A DNA stretch of 64,000 bases from Myrica gale (Eukaryota > Streptophyta > Magnoliopsida > Fagales > Myricaceae). Of this stretch, positions 1 through 11,520 are shown one piece after another. The translations under genes were made by a program, and so were the position numbers. Within the stretch, counting starts at the first letter, position 1; each line of letters starts with the position of its first letter. Location of the stretch: contig OZ005601.1 in NCBI GenBank assembly GCA_963930655.1, positions 12,830,001 through 12,894,000 on the forward strand, written 5' to 3'. A model generated the notes under the pieces. It was not told the origin of the DNA and did not search any database. It saw nothing but the letters and a program-made list of their open reading frames with translations.

Positions 1-687
1 TCTTTCTTTAATGTGGATGATCCCAAACCGATGGCTGAACTTTTTAGATATCATGTAATGTACATTGTAGTGCAGAACAGATGGCAACTGACATCCTCCA
101 TTACCACATAGCCATGGTTCTACTGGCAAACTTCTCCTTGAAATATAGACTACCTCTAATTTTGGCTCATATGCAAAAGAGAGAATTTAACTGCCAATAA
201 CTTTTCACAAGAAACCATCCAAAACTTGATCTCAGCAGGTTTGACAAGATGAACAGCCTTTCTGACTTTTATTTTGTGTCATTACAATCCAATATAGCAA
301 ACTACACAAAGTTGCCATTCAATATGGCAGACAACACGAACTTATCTGTACTATGTAAAAAATCTTTCGCATTAACTGAAGCACCTAAACTATTTCTAGT
401 TCAATTTAATTGCAACCTGTATTCTGATAGGGAAGAATGATTCACCATTTGTTATATCCCAACCTCATCGAAGCAAAATGTGGGAGGGATCTCTTATATC
501 AGCTATCCAAAGCGGGGAAATAGTAAACTAGTTGCTGACAAATGAACTTAACGAAAAGAAAATCCAAAGTAGTCTCAAATGACAGATTTCTTTCGAGATG
601 AAGTCATGGAGGTGAATTGTATTACACATTTCCAATGAAGAATAGGCTATTCTCCAATTAAAAGCTATAGCCAAATTTCTTGGAGGA
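1..687. other. Intergenic / 3' flank, no gene seen
   Basis: AT-rich sequence downstream of the minus-strand ribosomal protein gene that ends at 688. The part next to 688 is probably its 3' UTR. The short plus-strand ORF at 249-440 has no recognisable domain and no supporting context. Confidence 0.5.
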
Positions 688-1434
688 TCATCTGAGTTTC
701 TCCTTCCCACTGCTCTTCTTCGCCGCTTCCTTGACCTTGTCAATGTAACCCTCAATTGGCGGAGTCAACGTTGCCATGAAGCGGTTCGCCGGGAACGGAG
801 TCAGGTCAGGCACCAATGCGGCAGCTCTCAAATCTTCCGGCAGCGCCTCGATGGCCTCCTTCTTACACCTCAAAAGCAAGGACTCGGAGGCCTGCCTCGC
901 CCGGTGCCGCCTCATCAGAACTCTACTGTACTCCTTGGCCAGGCGGCGGCCATCCTCCACCGTGAGGTCATACTTGGGAATCTTATCGGCGTCAACGACA
1001 CCCAGCGTTATCAGATCCAAGCCAGGAGTCCCAATAATCATCGGCTTATCGGGGATGCCCAGCTTTTCCTTGTAGTTCTTCTTCTTCATCATATCCAGCT
1101 CGCGCTGCCGGTCTTTGCTGATGAGGCCCAACTTTTCTCTCTTGGCTTCGCGAGCTCTTTCTCGAGGATTTAAGTACCGTACGGGAGTGGGAGCGTTGAG
1201 GCAGAGGTTCTCCAGCCTGTCTGCTCGTTCGAAGGGTTTCTTGCTTCCTCCGGCTCCAGATTCGGGTACGCCCTTCTTGGTACTCATCTTGGATCGCTTT
1301 AAGGTTTGGCCGGCTTTGATTTTGCCTTTGCCCTTTGCGGTTCTGCTGACGGCACATTGCTGGAGGAATTGGTGGCTACAGGAGGAGTCCAAGGACGACG
1401 CCAGAGGCTTTAGCTTCGCGATTCGGGCCAACAT
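688..1434 (-). CDS. Mitochondrial large ribosomal subunit protein, mL40 type
   Basis: An intact single-exon ORF of 248 residues starting at the ATG at 1434-1432. The first ~50 residues are rich in Arg, Lys, Ser and Ala and nearly lack acidic residues, as expected for a mitochondrial presequence. The body is very basic and helical (an ERAREAKREK stretch near residue 87), followed by a conserved-looking block (LGIPDKPMIIGTPGLDLIT), a long charged helix and a C-terminal LTPPIEGYIDKVKEA segment. The spacing of the charged helix, the FP motif and the TPPI motif resembles animal MRPL40, and plants have a mitochondrial mL40 of this length. It would be a structural protein of the mitochondrial ribosome. 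The family assignment is from memory; an alignment could move it to another basic mitoribosomal protein. The ORF has no stops or frameshifts, unlike almost everything else here. Confidence 0.65.
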   Translation of the reverse strand: MLARIAKLKPLASSLDSSCSHQFLQQCAVSRTAKGKGKIKAGQTLKRSKMSTKKGVPESGAGGSKKPFERADRLENLCLNAPTPVRYLNPRERAREAKREKLGLISKDRQRELDMMKKKNYKEKLGIPDKPMIIGTPGLDLITLGVVDADKIPKYDLTVEDGRRLAKEYSRVLMRRHRARQASESLLLRCKKEAIEALPEDLRAAALVPDLTPFPANRFMATLTPPIEGYIDKVKEAAKKSSGKEKLR

Positions 1435-1678
1435 TTTCTCAATCCAACACCAAAAACTGATCGAACTCCACCGGCAGATGCCACTGAACAGAGATTTGGC
1501 CTTTGGGGCTGCAATAGCCTATAGAAATGTGGGGTTTAAAATGATACGAACCGTTTTGGTTGGAATCCAAGGGGGGGTTCTCCAACGCCTTAGCGGAATG
1601 CTTATTGGTGTAATTGTTTTCACCATTCCATCGAGATCTCAAGAATTCTAAAAATTATTAGGAAATTAAGACGAGTTT
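1435..1678. promoter_or_regulatory. Upstream region of the mL40-type gene
   Basis: About 240 bp between the start codon of the minus-strand gene and the target duplication of the copia element. It must hold the 5' UTR and core promoter, unless the copia insertion cut the promoter. I see no convincing TATA box. The copia element sits only ~245 bp upstream of the start codon and could affect expression. Confidence 0.4.
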
Positions 1679-1945
1679 TGTTGTAAAACTAAGGAACAAT
1701 ACGATCTAGAAAGTTAACAAATAGAGAAAGAGAGCAATAGTTCTTCAGAAACTATGATATATTCTAAATATTGTTGTGTCTTACAATTCATCTCAATATT
1801 CATTTATATGGGCATAGAGGGGATACATAGAATTAAAATGAATTCAAATGGAATTAAAAAGTACATAATGGTGAGAAAACTAACGGTTGGTAAAAGGTGT
1901 AACGGGTGTAACGGTCATCCATAATAACTCATAATATTCATAACA
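1679..1945 (-). repeat. 3' LTR of copia-1
   Basis: A 267-bp copy of the terminal repeat; read on the minus strand it is the 3' LTR. The adjacent CTTCCCCTT (1946-1954) is the complement of a purine-rich tract used for plus-strand priming. Confidence 0.92.
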
Positions 1946-4207
1946 CTTCCCCTTGGATGACCACACACAACGAATACGTCTCATTAAAACCTTGCCAAGG
2001 AAAACCCAATGAAAAAAACCAATAGCGAAGGAAAAAGAGTACATTATTCGTGTGTATCTTTGAGTGGTAGAAGATTGCCTCATTAAAACATTGTAAAGGA
2101 AAACTCAATGGGACAAAACCTTAGCGAAGGAAAAAGAGTACAATCTGTACCAATATAGAGGAATCCCCCTCAAAAGGATGCCTAGTTTCACGATGAAAAA
2201 TCTTTGAGACGTCGCATTCCAATGTAATGCACAATCTTCTTGAATGTTGCAGTGAGTAATGATCTGGTGAATAAATCTATCAAATTGTCACTTGAACGTA
2301 TCTGTTTGGCATCAATTTCACTACTCTTCTGGAGTTCATGAGTATAAAATAATTTAGGTGACATATGCTTGGTTCTATCACCTTTAATTTAACCCCATCT
2401 GATCTGTGTGATACAAGCAGCATTGTCTTCATACAAAATTGTGGGACTGCCTTTAACTGATCGAAGACCACATTTTTCTTGAATATGTTGAATCACTAAT
2501 TTCAACCAAACAGATTCCCGGCTTGCCTCATGAATTGTAATTATTTCAGAGTGATTCGAAGAGGTAGCAAATATTGTTTGCTTGACGGATCTCCATGAAA
2601 TTGTAGTACCTCCATAGGTAAATAAATATCCAGTTTGCGATTGTCTTTTATGTGGATCAGATAAATCGTCCTTTATGTGAATCAGATAAATAGTCTGCAT
2701 CTGCAAAACCAACCAACTGAGCAGTTGATTCTTTTGGATAATATAATCCAATGTAATTGGTTCCTCGAAGATAACGTAATACTTGTTTGACTCCATTCCA
2801 ATGTTTCCGAATTGGTGAAGAAATATATCTCGCAAGCAAATGAACTGCAAATGCTATATCAAGACAAGTGACTTGCAAGGTACATTAAGGCACCAACTGC
2901 ATTGAGATATGGTACTTCAGGACCAATGATCTCTTCTTCTTCGTTTTTAGGACGAAATTGATCTTTCTTCACATCTAGTGATCGTACAACCATTTGAGTA
3001 CTCAGAGGATGAGCTTTATCTATATAAAAGTGCTTCAAGACTTTTTCAGTATATGTTGATTGATGGACACAAATTCCACTTGGAAAATGCTCAAGCTGCA
3101 GGCCTAGACATAATTTAGTTTTTCCAAGATCTTTAATTTCAAATTCACTTTTTAAACGATTTGCAGTCTTTGTGAGCTCTGCTGGAGTCCCCACAATATT
3201 TAAATCATCAACATATACTGCAATTATTACGGATTCGGATTCTGATTTCTTGATAAAAACACACGGGCAAAGTATATTATTCTTCATATCCCTGGTTAAA
3301 TAGATATTCACTAAGACGATGATACCACATAGGGCGGCTCAGTGCCACCGGAATTTTCCAGTGGCACCGGCACCGGCTTCCCGGTACCCGGGAAACCGGG
3401 ATTTTATTTTTTTTATTTTTTCCCACAAAACGACGTCGTTTTGACCCCACCCCAACCCTATTTCCTTCGAGTCTTCGACAGTCACCCCCCAATGTGTATT
3501 TTCCCGACATCCCCCACCCGTTGCCGTCCCTCTCTCTTTCCCCCTACTTTCGGCGGCATAACCCTTCGCCGACCACCACGCCTTCCGGCCGCTCCTTCTT
3601 CGCCGAGCACGTTTCGCACATACATGGAAGGTTGGCAAGAAGTACGGCGAGCTGGCATAAATAATGGAGATTCCAGTGCTCAAAGGGGAGATTGTGCTCC
3701 CCAGTAGGCGCAAAGGTGTCCTGGTCAAAGGAGGGAAAAAGAGGAAGATGAAGAAGTTGCAGTGCTTTCCTTTCCGCGGCAACGAGGAAAATTGCAAAGG
3801 AAATTAGGTTTTTTCCTCCTTAAGTCCTGGCATATGAAATTCGAATTGTTTATACAGTTTCTTCCTGAATGAAATGCATATTATCTGCTTGGGGGCAATG
3901 CCTGATGTTTACCTAAATTGAGGAGCTGTTTCATTATTAAAACCCCTTGAAATTGTAGTTATGTCTATGATGTACAAGCATTAAAAAAAGAGACCAAGAA
4001 CTTTAGGGTTGTTGTGAATCAGCTGAAGGATGTGAGTTAGGTTTCCAGTTTGATAGGCCAAATTTATGCAATCTCTAATTCTGTTATACAAACTGTTATG
4101 CAAACTCGAATTCTGAGACAAAGGTCTTCTTTTGATTGATTTTGCTTCTTATTTGCTATTTAGCAGTGGGTAAGTAGTGGGTAAGTCAGTTGCATGCATT
4201 TTCACAG

Positions 4208-4875
4208 ATGGAACCATTTCATTGTGGGAGGAGGTCGTGGAAGGTGTCCTGCAACTTTATTATCTTGAAATTACCAAAGTGTCATGGTTATATGCCAAGA
4301 CCCCTAATCTGTTGGATGCATAACTATGAAGTTCAAAACTTTAAATCCAACAATGAGGTTGAAAGTTGAACTCATTTGTTATTGTTTGCCTTTTAGATTC
4401 TCTAGATGCACAACCTCTACAATGGAAGCTGTGTAAAAGCTTTAAAAGCAATACCACTAAAGTGTTGGATATCCAATTTGGTCTCTCTCTGAGAAGTTTG
4501 AAAATGGTGAGATTCAAAATCTATTGCAGAGTTGCTTAGTCATAATTTAATGCTTATTATATATCAGTTGATTTTAAGTGGTGATGATGCTTGTGTGACT
4601 GTTGTGCGATTCATTTCATCTGACTCAACATCTCTTTTGACTTGCATTAAGTCCATTCCTCCTCAACACATTATATAAGTATTGGTGTGCTGTGAGGATG
4701 GACCATTATGACCATTCAATGTTAATGTAATTTTTAAAATTAGCAATAGTTGTGATTATCTCAAGTGAGAAAGAATCTGTAATCTACATTGCTCGAATGT
4801 ATGATATAGGTTGTTGCATATTCAGATGGCAATGTGAAAATATATGAGCTTCTGGATTGCCTGATTGTTTGAACT
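4208..4875 (+). pseudogene. SEH1: Captured SEH1 nucleoporin exons inside the hAT element
   Basis: Three exons read in one continuous frame across introns with proper borders. Exon 4208-4243 encodes DGTISLWEEVVE, exon 4397-4506 includes QWKLCKSFKS and LDIQFGLSLRSLKM, and a third starts at 4810 with VVAYSDGNVKIYELLD. The acceptors are CAG at 4205-4207, TAG at 4394-4396 and TAG at 4807-4809; the donors are at 4244 and 4507. This matches the first WD40 blades of plant SEH1, a Y-complex nucleoporin (the WKLCKS and VAAYSDG motifs are characteristic from memory). The third exon is cut off at ~4870, where sequence leading into a ROP intron takes over. It is a fragment and cannot encode a functional protein. 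Confidence 0.85.
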
Positions 4876-4894
4876 TTTTGTTTTGATCTTCCAG

Positions 4895-4958
4895 TGGATT
4901 CCTGAATTAAGCCATTATGCACCTGGTGTTCCAATTGTGCTAGTTGGAACGAAACTTG
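4895..4958 (+). pseudogene. Captured ROP/RAC small GTPase exon inside the hAT element
   Basis: A 64-bp exon with a TTCCAG acceptor (ending 4894) and a GT donor at 4959 encodes [21 protein letters not shown]. This is the highly conserved segment of plant ROP GTPases leading to the GTKLDLR guanine-binding motif. The exon begins and ends where I recall ROP genes being interrupted by introns. Only this exon and bits of flanking intron are present. It directly follows the SEH1 fragment, so two unrelated genes were captured. Confidence 0.87.
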
Positions 4959-6659
4959 GTTAGATTCTCTTTCTCACCTTTTTTCCATTGTTTAAGATGA
5001 TGTGTTAAATTCTATGTGCTTATAATGTCTAAAGTTCGTGTTTCTTCTCTATTTTCTCTCTTTTAATATTTGTTATGGTTAACGCTCTAAATGCTATTGA
5101 TCTTTAGCTTAATGGGGGTTCATTTATGTTTCTTTGATTGAGATTCTATTCTTCTCCCATAACAAAATTTTAGTTCTATGCATATTTTTACTGTTCAGTC
5201 AGCTAGGGAATTTTTTGGAATCACAAATTTAATTAGGAATTAGATTATTTGACCTTCGTTATTCTGATAGAATTGTCTTCCTTGTTGTAGGTTTTTAAAA
5301 GTTCCTTTCTTGTGCACATGAGAAGATTTTATTAATATGTGATCAATAGACCAAAGGAAAAAAATAAAAATAAAAATACATTAGGCGAAGTGCATAAAAT
5401 GCTAAAAAAATGGCCTAATATGAATGTAGGACAACCGCCACCGCCACCGCTAAAACCGCCCACCGTTAAGGGTCGTTTTTTCCCTTAACGGTGTAGGTGT
5501 AGGTGGCCCATATTTGAAAACTGGCCTACCCGGTGTAGGTGTCGGTGCGGTTTTGGCCAAAACCGGCACCTACACCGGGGTTGTGCAGCCCTAATACCAC
5601 ATGCGTCCGGATTTTTTTAACCCATACAGAGATTTTTGCAGTTTGATAGAGTACATGCTTTTGGATTTAGAATTACATGATTCAGGCATTTTAAATCCTT
5701 CAGGGATTTTCATGTATATATCACGGTCTAATGAACCATATAAGTATGCAGTCACGACATCCATTTATCGCATATCTAATCTTTTTGTGACTATTAAGCT
5801 TATTAAAAATTTGAAGGTAATTGAATCCATTATGGGAGAATAAGTTTCTTCATAATCAATCACGGGTCTCTGCGAGAAACCTTGTGCGACAAGTCGTGCT
5901 TTATATCTCACGACATCATCTTTCTGTGACATCTTCAGGTGTCTGGACTATAGGTCCAAATACTTCACGTTTGGTTAGAGAGTTTAACTCTGCCTGGATT
6001 GCTTCTTCACATTGGCCAATCATTTCTACGTCGACATTCTTCGACAAATTGTGGTTCAATTTCATCATTACTTCTGGTAATGTCAAAAGCAATTTTGAAT
6101 GAAAATATGTTGTCGACAACAATTTTGTTTCTATCCAACATTTCTCCTGTACTCACATAATGTATTGAGATCTCATTACTTTTAGGTACCTTTTCCTCTT
6201 CATGAATTATCTCTTCGGGAGCTGCCACTTCTGGGTCTATCTCTTCAGGAGATTCTATTTCATGAAATTGTTTTCCAGGAGATTTTTCTTCAGGAGAAAT
6301 ATTTTTCAATTTTATTTCCCGTATTGTGGGAATGTTCTCTTCAGGAGAACCAATTTCTTTCTTTTGAATCTTCCGCTTCCAGAGAATTTTATCTTTAGCA
6401 CCCAGAGGTCTACCATGCCTCAAGAGTGTATTGGATTCATTTGCTACTTGTTGTTCTTCAGGAACATTAATCCGTGCAGGGATATTAGCAGTTGAGATGT
6501 ATAATTTCATAACCCTCTTATTATCTGTAAACACATCTGGTAATTGATTTGCAATATCTTGCAAATGAATGATCTTTTGAACTTCAAGTTCACATTGATT
6601 GGTTCGAGAATCAAAATGAGATAACGTCGAATTAAAATGAGATAACGTCGTGCTTCAAA

Positions 6660-7598
6660 CAACTACTTTTCACTACCCAATGGTGGGAAAATGGTCTCAT
6701 CAAAATAAAAGTCATCAAAACGTGCTTTAAAAATATCACCAGTTAATGGTTCAAAATATCTAATAATGGATGGATAATCAAAACCAACATAAATACCAAG
6801 TCTACGTTGAGGACCCATTTTAGTGCGTTGAGTGGGTGAAATTGGAACATAGACAGCAGAACCAAAAATTCGAAGATGAGAGATATTCGGAGGTGGACTA
6901 AAAGCAAGTTAAAAATGAGAATATTTATGATAAGAAGTTGGTCTAATCCGTGCCAGTGATGCGGCATGTAAAATAGCATGCCCCCAAGCAAAAACTAGTA
7001 ACTTTGTTCTCATAAGCAAAGGTCGAGCAATTAACTGAAGTCTTTTTATGAAAGATTCAGCTAAACCATTTTGAGTATGAACATGAGGAACAAAATATTC
7101 AACATCAATTCCAACAGATACACAATAGTTATTAAAAGTCTGAGATGAAAATTCTGCAGCATTATCTAATCGAATGCTCTTAATAGGATGATTAGAAAAT
7201 TGTGCTCTTAGTCTAATAATTTGAGCAAGAAGTCGAGAAAATGCAACATTTTGAGTAGAAAGAAGGCAAACATGTGACCATCTAGTAGATGCATCAATTA
7301 AAACCATGAAATATCTAAATGGTCCACACGCGGGATGAATCGATCCACAAATATCTCCCTGAATTCTTTGTAAAAATGATGGAGACTCAACAACTACCTT
7401 TGAGAGAGATGATTTAATAATAAATTTTCCTTGAGAACATGAACTACAAGAATAATCACTTGGTAAAAGAATCTTTTGATTCTTTAAAGGATGTCCATGT
7501 GAGTTCTCAATAATTCGACGTATCATTATAGATCCTGGATGTCCAAGTCGATCATGCCAAAGCATAAATGTCTTTGGATCAGAGCACTTCTGGTGCAT
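6660..7598 (-). pseudogene. copia-1 integrase
   Basis: The minus-strand ORF 7598-6909 has the zinc-binding HHCC module (WHDRLGHPG, then CSSCSQGK) and the DDE core: D in GDICGS, D in IRLDNAAEF and E in NGLAESFIKRL. A stop and frameshift near 6905 separate it from the C-terminal part (6900-6660), where a conserved block with an IYVGFD-like motif is visible. The domain order pro-int-RT confirms copia. It is not functional because of the frame breaks. Confidence 0.88.
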
Positions 7599-7611
7599 TA
7601 TAATATTTGAT

Positions 7612-8040
7612 TCAACTATTATTATGGTCGTATAATATAATCCGGAAGAGAAACAGACAATTTTCCAAGTATGAGCTTCTGGCCTGATACACTAGAGGTA
7701 ATATAAAGAAATTCTTCACTACCTTCATTATTAGTTTCAATGTGATAACCATTGAGATGTATATCCTTAAAACTAAGTAAATTTCTTCTAGATTTAGAAG
7801 AATATAATGCCTCGTCAATACACAAATTTGTTCCTTCAGGGAGCATATTATAGGCTCTTCCAGAGCCTTCAATCATATTTGCAGAACATGATATTGTGTT
7901 GACACATGCAGTATATAATGTTATGTATTGTAAATACTTTTTCTCTTTCAAGATTGTATGCGTTGTTGAACTGTCTGCTAGACAAAAATCATCCTCGACT
8001 ATCTTGGAGTGAATCAAAGCATTAGATGAATCTATGTTGC
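7612..8040 (-). pseudogene. copia-1 protease region
   Basis: The minus-strand ORF 8017-7622 contains DSSTTH near its start, the active-site motif of copia aspartic proteases (usually DSGATxH or DSxxTxH). It continues with the strand-rich stretch before the integrase, including the SKSRRNLLSFKDI segment. It is out of frame with the integrase ORF that follows. Confidence 0.8.
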
Positions 8041-8136
8041 TTCACACATATAATATATATATATATTAGTCATTACTAACACATAACAATATGAAAAGAA
8101 AATTATAACATTTTATTTCATCATGAAGGAAATACA

Positions 8137-9169
8137 TTAATTTATGATAACATTTACATCGCCAATCAAATGATCAATTTTTCCGGTAGGATCTTCAAAG
8201 AAATCCGAAACATCAAGATGAGTAACATCAACTCCGTCAAAACTATCAAGAGAGTTATTATGATCAACAAAATTTCTTTCTTTTCCTTTCCCATTCAGAG
8301 AGGCTTGGTATAGATCAACCAAGTGCTTTGACGTACAACAAGTACGAGATCAATGCCCATTCATCCCAAACCGATAGCATTTTTCTTCATAATTCTTTGA
8401 CAGTTTATTCTCCAACCCTTTGCCTTTTTCTTGTTTGGTATTTCTCCACTTATGGTGGTTCGGTGTTGAAGAATTGTTATTCCACTTTGGTGGTGGTGTT
8501 TCCCCTTTTATTCTTTCCCCAACCACGACCACGACTGTAGTTCTTTTTCTGAAAAGATGTCTCATTCACTTCAGGGAGTGAGACTCCATTCGCTTCAGGG
8601 AATGGTTGAGAACCAGTCGGTCGGGACTGATGATTTTTCTTCAAAAGCTCATTATTTTGTTCAGCCACAAGAAGACAAGAAATTAGTTCAGAATATTTCG
8701 TGAACTTTCACTCTCGATATTGCTGCTGTAGGAGCATATTCGAGGAATGAAAAGTAGAGAATGTTTTTTCCAACATGTTTTCTTCAGTGACATTTTCTCC
8801 ACATAGGATTAACTGTGAAGTGATTTTGAACAAAACAGAATTATATTCACAAACGGATTTAAAATCTTGCAATCTCAGGTGCATCCAATTATATCGAGCT
8901 TTTGGGAGGATTACAGACTTCTTTAAATTATTCCATAAAATAAGGGAATCTTTTACCTTAAGATATTCAGATTTCAATTCTTCATGGATATGATGGTGTA
9001 AGAAAATCATTGCTTTGGCCCAATCCTGCAAGGATGCATCATTTTCCTCTCAAATAGTATTTCCAAGATTCGTAGCAGCAAGATGAATTTTAGCATCAAG
9101 GATCCATGAGAGATAATTGTTGCCTGAAATATCAAGAGCTATGAATTCAAGTTTTGCATGATTCGACAT
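8137..9169 (-). pseudogene. copia-1 gag, degenerate
   Basis: The minus-strand ATG at 9169-9167 opens a gag typical of copia elements, with the NNYLSWILDAKIHL region near the start. A TGA interrupts it after about 38 codons, and the frame reopens as an ORF from 9031 to 8708 with the helical capsid-like region. Near 8390-8330 there is a zinc knuckle remnant, CYRFGMNGH followed by a stop, then SRTC. The second Cys has become Phe and the expected Trp has become TGA. The region is coding-derived but dead. Confidence 0.85.
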
Positions 9170-9383
9170 GATCTATAACAAGCAACAGATGAATAAGTTT
9201 CTAATTCAATTACATAAAACGACAAAGAATAAAATGTCATATCGAATAAACTTACCACAAGCTTGTGAAAGGATATAAAAATATGCAACTTCGAATGAAC
9301 TTTTTGCAACAAGAAAGTACATGTCCTTCTCTTGTAATTTCAAGTACTTCCTTCACGATCAGTAGAGCTTCGTGCTGATAACG

Positions 9384-9642
9384 TGTTGTAAAATTAAGGA
9401 ACAATAAGATCTAGAAAGTGAAACAAAGAGAGAAAGAGAGCAATAGTTCTTCAGGAACTATGATATATTCTAAATATTGTTGTGTCTTATAATCAATCTC
9501 AATACCCATTTATATAGGCATAGAGGAGATACATAGAATTCAAATGGAATTAAAAAGGTACATAATGGTGAGAAAATTAACTGCTGGTATAAGGTGTAAC
9601 GGGTGTAACGGTCATCCATAATGACTCATAATATTCCTAACA
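9384..9642 (-). repeat. 5' LTR of copia-1
   Basis: A 259-bp copy; read on the minus strand it is the 5' LTR. Just inside it (9367-9383) the minus strand reads CGTTATCAGCACGAA, where the primer binding site should lie. This matches the TATCAG core of a Met-tRNA site only partly, so the primer tRNA is not assigned. Confidence 0.92.
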
Positions 9643-11296
9643 AGTTTTAACTTTTAAAAAGTTATAGCTTAAGTCAAATTATTTAGATTTTATTAATTTA
9701 ATAAATATTCTTTGAGAATATAATGAGTTAAAATGTTTGTAATATATTTAAACTGAAAAATATCGTTGTGACAAAATTATGGTGTTAGAACTTCATGGTA
9801 AATTCTTACCTGAACAAAATTGAAGGATCTTGATCACAATCATTTTATGCCCAATATTTATGTCTTAATAAGCTATTTCATGGTTGTCTAAAATTAGGGA
9901 GTTGAAGCTATCCACCACAGCTGGTCTCCTCTAGTGAGATGTTATCTACCCCAATATTATTACTAAAATCACACGAAACTTGCAAGTATAACTCAATGAG
10001 CTGTTCTGAGTTACTTTCCTTGTAAAATCATATACGTACATTGTTTTTATGCATGATTCGTGCAGGCCCTAATTCGAGCATTAAATTAGTGACGTATATG
10101 TATATCTTTGTTTCTTTTGAAAAGAATTCTAATTTTTAGTTAATTACACTTTGCACCTACGTGGTTTGGGGTCCTACCCCGTTATTTCAATTTTAAAACA
10201 TTTCATCCATATGGTTTTGGGAGTATTATCAATTTGCACCCCCGGTCTATTATCCGTTATTCTAAACGGAAAAGTCAGTTATGTGTTCTGTACGTGGCTT
10301 TCTTGCCCATTTTTCCCCTAATATTTAAAAAAGTTTAATTACACTTTGCACCCATGGTTTAGAGGGTCTGACATTTTACTCCCCGTTCTTGTATTGAGAC
10401 ACTTTGCACCCAAAAAATCAGTCACGCGTTTTGCACGTGACTGGCTTTTTTGTTCGAAATAACTAATAAATTGACAGGGTGAAAGGTGTCAAGATCCCAA
10501 AACCAGAGGATGAAAATATCTCAAAATTAAAATAACGGGGTATAAAGTGTCAAACCCTTAAACAACGTGGGTATAAAGTGTAATTAACTCTTCATTTTTT
10601 TATATAAATCTTTATGGCTTATTTACAGTATTTGGACTCTTGTCCTCTACATTTTTTTCTTTGAAAGACATGTTTTACAGTAAAGTTTATATTTTGTTTA
10701 TCTTTTCTTATATTATACTATATTTCCGTTAGCCCGTGAATTGTAATGGATTTTGAAGAAGTTGGTTTTAATTTTAATTTTGATATTTGAAGGTAGTTTT
10801 GTAGATATTTTTTTTAAAAAAAAAACAATTAATGTGAAACCTATTCTTTTTACGATCCCAACATATTTTGAACACAATTATCAATCTTTCAAAAAAAAAG
10901 TTTCATATTGTTTTTCGGTTTAAAAAATAATAATCAAAACTACTTTGACATAAACCTATAGTAACTCTTTTTTTATATATAAAAACAATTCTTCTAAACA
11001 TATTTTAATAGACTCTTACCATTTCCACACACACAAAAAATATTTATTTTAATTTTGTTTAGTTCAAATTTCAAAATATCTTTTTTTATGAATTCCATCA
11101 CTTTCACAAATAATCCAGAAACCATTTTCATGATATAAAAAGTGTAAAATGTGTCGTTTCCAAACACAAAATTTTCAAAACTAGTTTTGCTAATTAAACT
11201 ATAAACTGAGTTGGACATTAAGTTGGGTTTCGGTTTTTTTAGTTTATTTTGTAAATATTTTCAAGAGAGTCCAACTCTGGTTTGCGATTTATCAAC
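9643..11296. other. Intergenic, AT-rich, with one MITE
   Basis: Between the two copia elements. Apart from the inverted-repeat element at 10138-10589 I see only AT-rich sequence with A/T homopolymers and no coding signal. Confidence 0.5.
10138..10589. mobile_element. MITE-like element with terminal inverted repeats
   Basis: The left end AGTTAATTACACTTTGCACC is mirrored by the right end, whose complement begins AGTTAATTACACTTTATACC. The similarity continues through ACGTGGTTT- and CCCCGTTATTT-type words for ~60 bp. The ~450-bp body is non-coding and repeats the terminal motif internally near 10335. I see no clear target duplication, so the superfamily is not assigned. Confidence 0.6.
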
Positions 11297-11520
11297 TGTT
11301 AGTATATTGCTCATATCTTCCTGAATCAGGACGATATTCTCATATCACGAAGATTGTGATTTATGAACTAATTGTTATTTGTAATTATTCTGTTGATTCC
11401 GCTTACCTTGTATAGCTCTCTCCGTCCTCCTATAAAAGGACGGGTCATTGTACTGTTTATACACACTTCTGGATATACAAAACATTCTTCATTCTCTCTG
11501 TTCTTTCTACTATTTCAACA
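11297..11520 (+). repeat. 5' LTR of copia-2, with TATA box
   Basis: A 224-bp LTR. TATAAAA at 11431-11437 is the likely core promoter. The 3' LTR has about 10 bp more, including an insert near GGAAGATCATGG. Confidence 0.93.

Larger units (their letters stand above)
3330..5593. mobile_element. hAT-type non-autonomous element carrying host gene fragments
   Basis: The 2264-bp insert is bounded by the 8-bp direct repeat ATACCACA (3322-3329 and 5594-5601). Its ends are inverted: TAGGGCGGCTCA on the left and, reverse-complemented, TAGGGCTGCACA on the right. An 8-bp duplication with YAGGG ends is diagnostic of the hAT superfamily. Both ends carry subterminal clusters of CCGGT/ACCGG words (3340-3400 and 5440-5580). 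No transposase is seen. The interior carries three exons of a SEH1-type nucleoporin gene and one exon of a ROP GTPase gene, complete with intron borders, so genomic DNA rather than mRNA was captured. The same end structure recurs in the elements at 16897 and 25805. Confidence 0.88.
2389..6600 (-). pseudogene. copia-1 reverse transcriptase / RNase H, split by a hAT element
   Basis: The N-terminal RT half lies at ~6122-5594; the complementary strand encodes YKARLVAQGFSQ- and DYEETYSP-type motifs. The other half runs 3329-2859 and holds the catalytic AVYVDDLNIVGT motif. RNase H follows to 2389 and includes the SHKRQSQTGYLF region. The two RT halves join at the MWYHRLSEYL motif once the hAT element at 3330-5593 and one copy of its 8-bp target duplication are discounted. 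A linker of Pro-Glu-rich repeats (SPEE, PEEI) lies at 6430-6180 between integrase and RT. Several frameshifts are present. Confidence 0.9.
1679..9642 (-). mobile_element. Ty1/copia LTR retrotransposon (copia-1), minus strand, decayed
   Basis: Two LTRs (1679-1945 and 9384-9642), each beginning TG and ending CA, are flanked by a perfect 5-bp target duplication AGTTT (1674-1678 and 9643-9647). On the minus strand the order is gag (9169-8137), protease (~8040-7612), integrase (7598-6660), reverse transcriptase and RNase H (6600-2389), which is the copia order. The polypurine tract is the complement of 1946-1954. Many stops and frameshifts show it is inactive. The reverse transcriptase is split by a hAT element at 3330-5593; without it the copia element is ~5.7 kb, a normal size. 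The LTRs differ by several substitutions and a ~10-bp indel, so the insertion is not recent. Confidence 0.93.

Noticed and set aside
249-440. 63-codon ORF near the window start
   Set aside because: No domain, AT-rich composition and no supporting start or splice context.
3339-3797. 152-codon minus-strand ORF at the left end of the hAT element
   Set aside because: Its composition follows from the CCGG-rich subterminal array, with no domain; parts may be another captured fragment, but I could not identify it.
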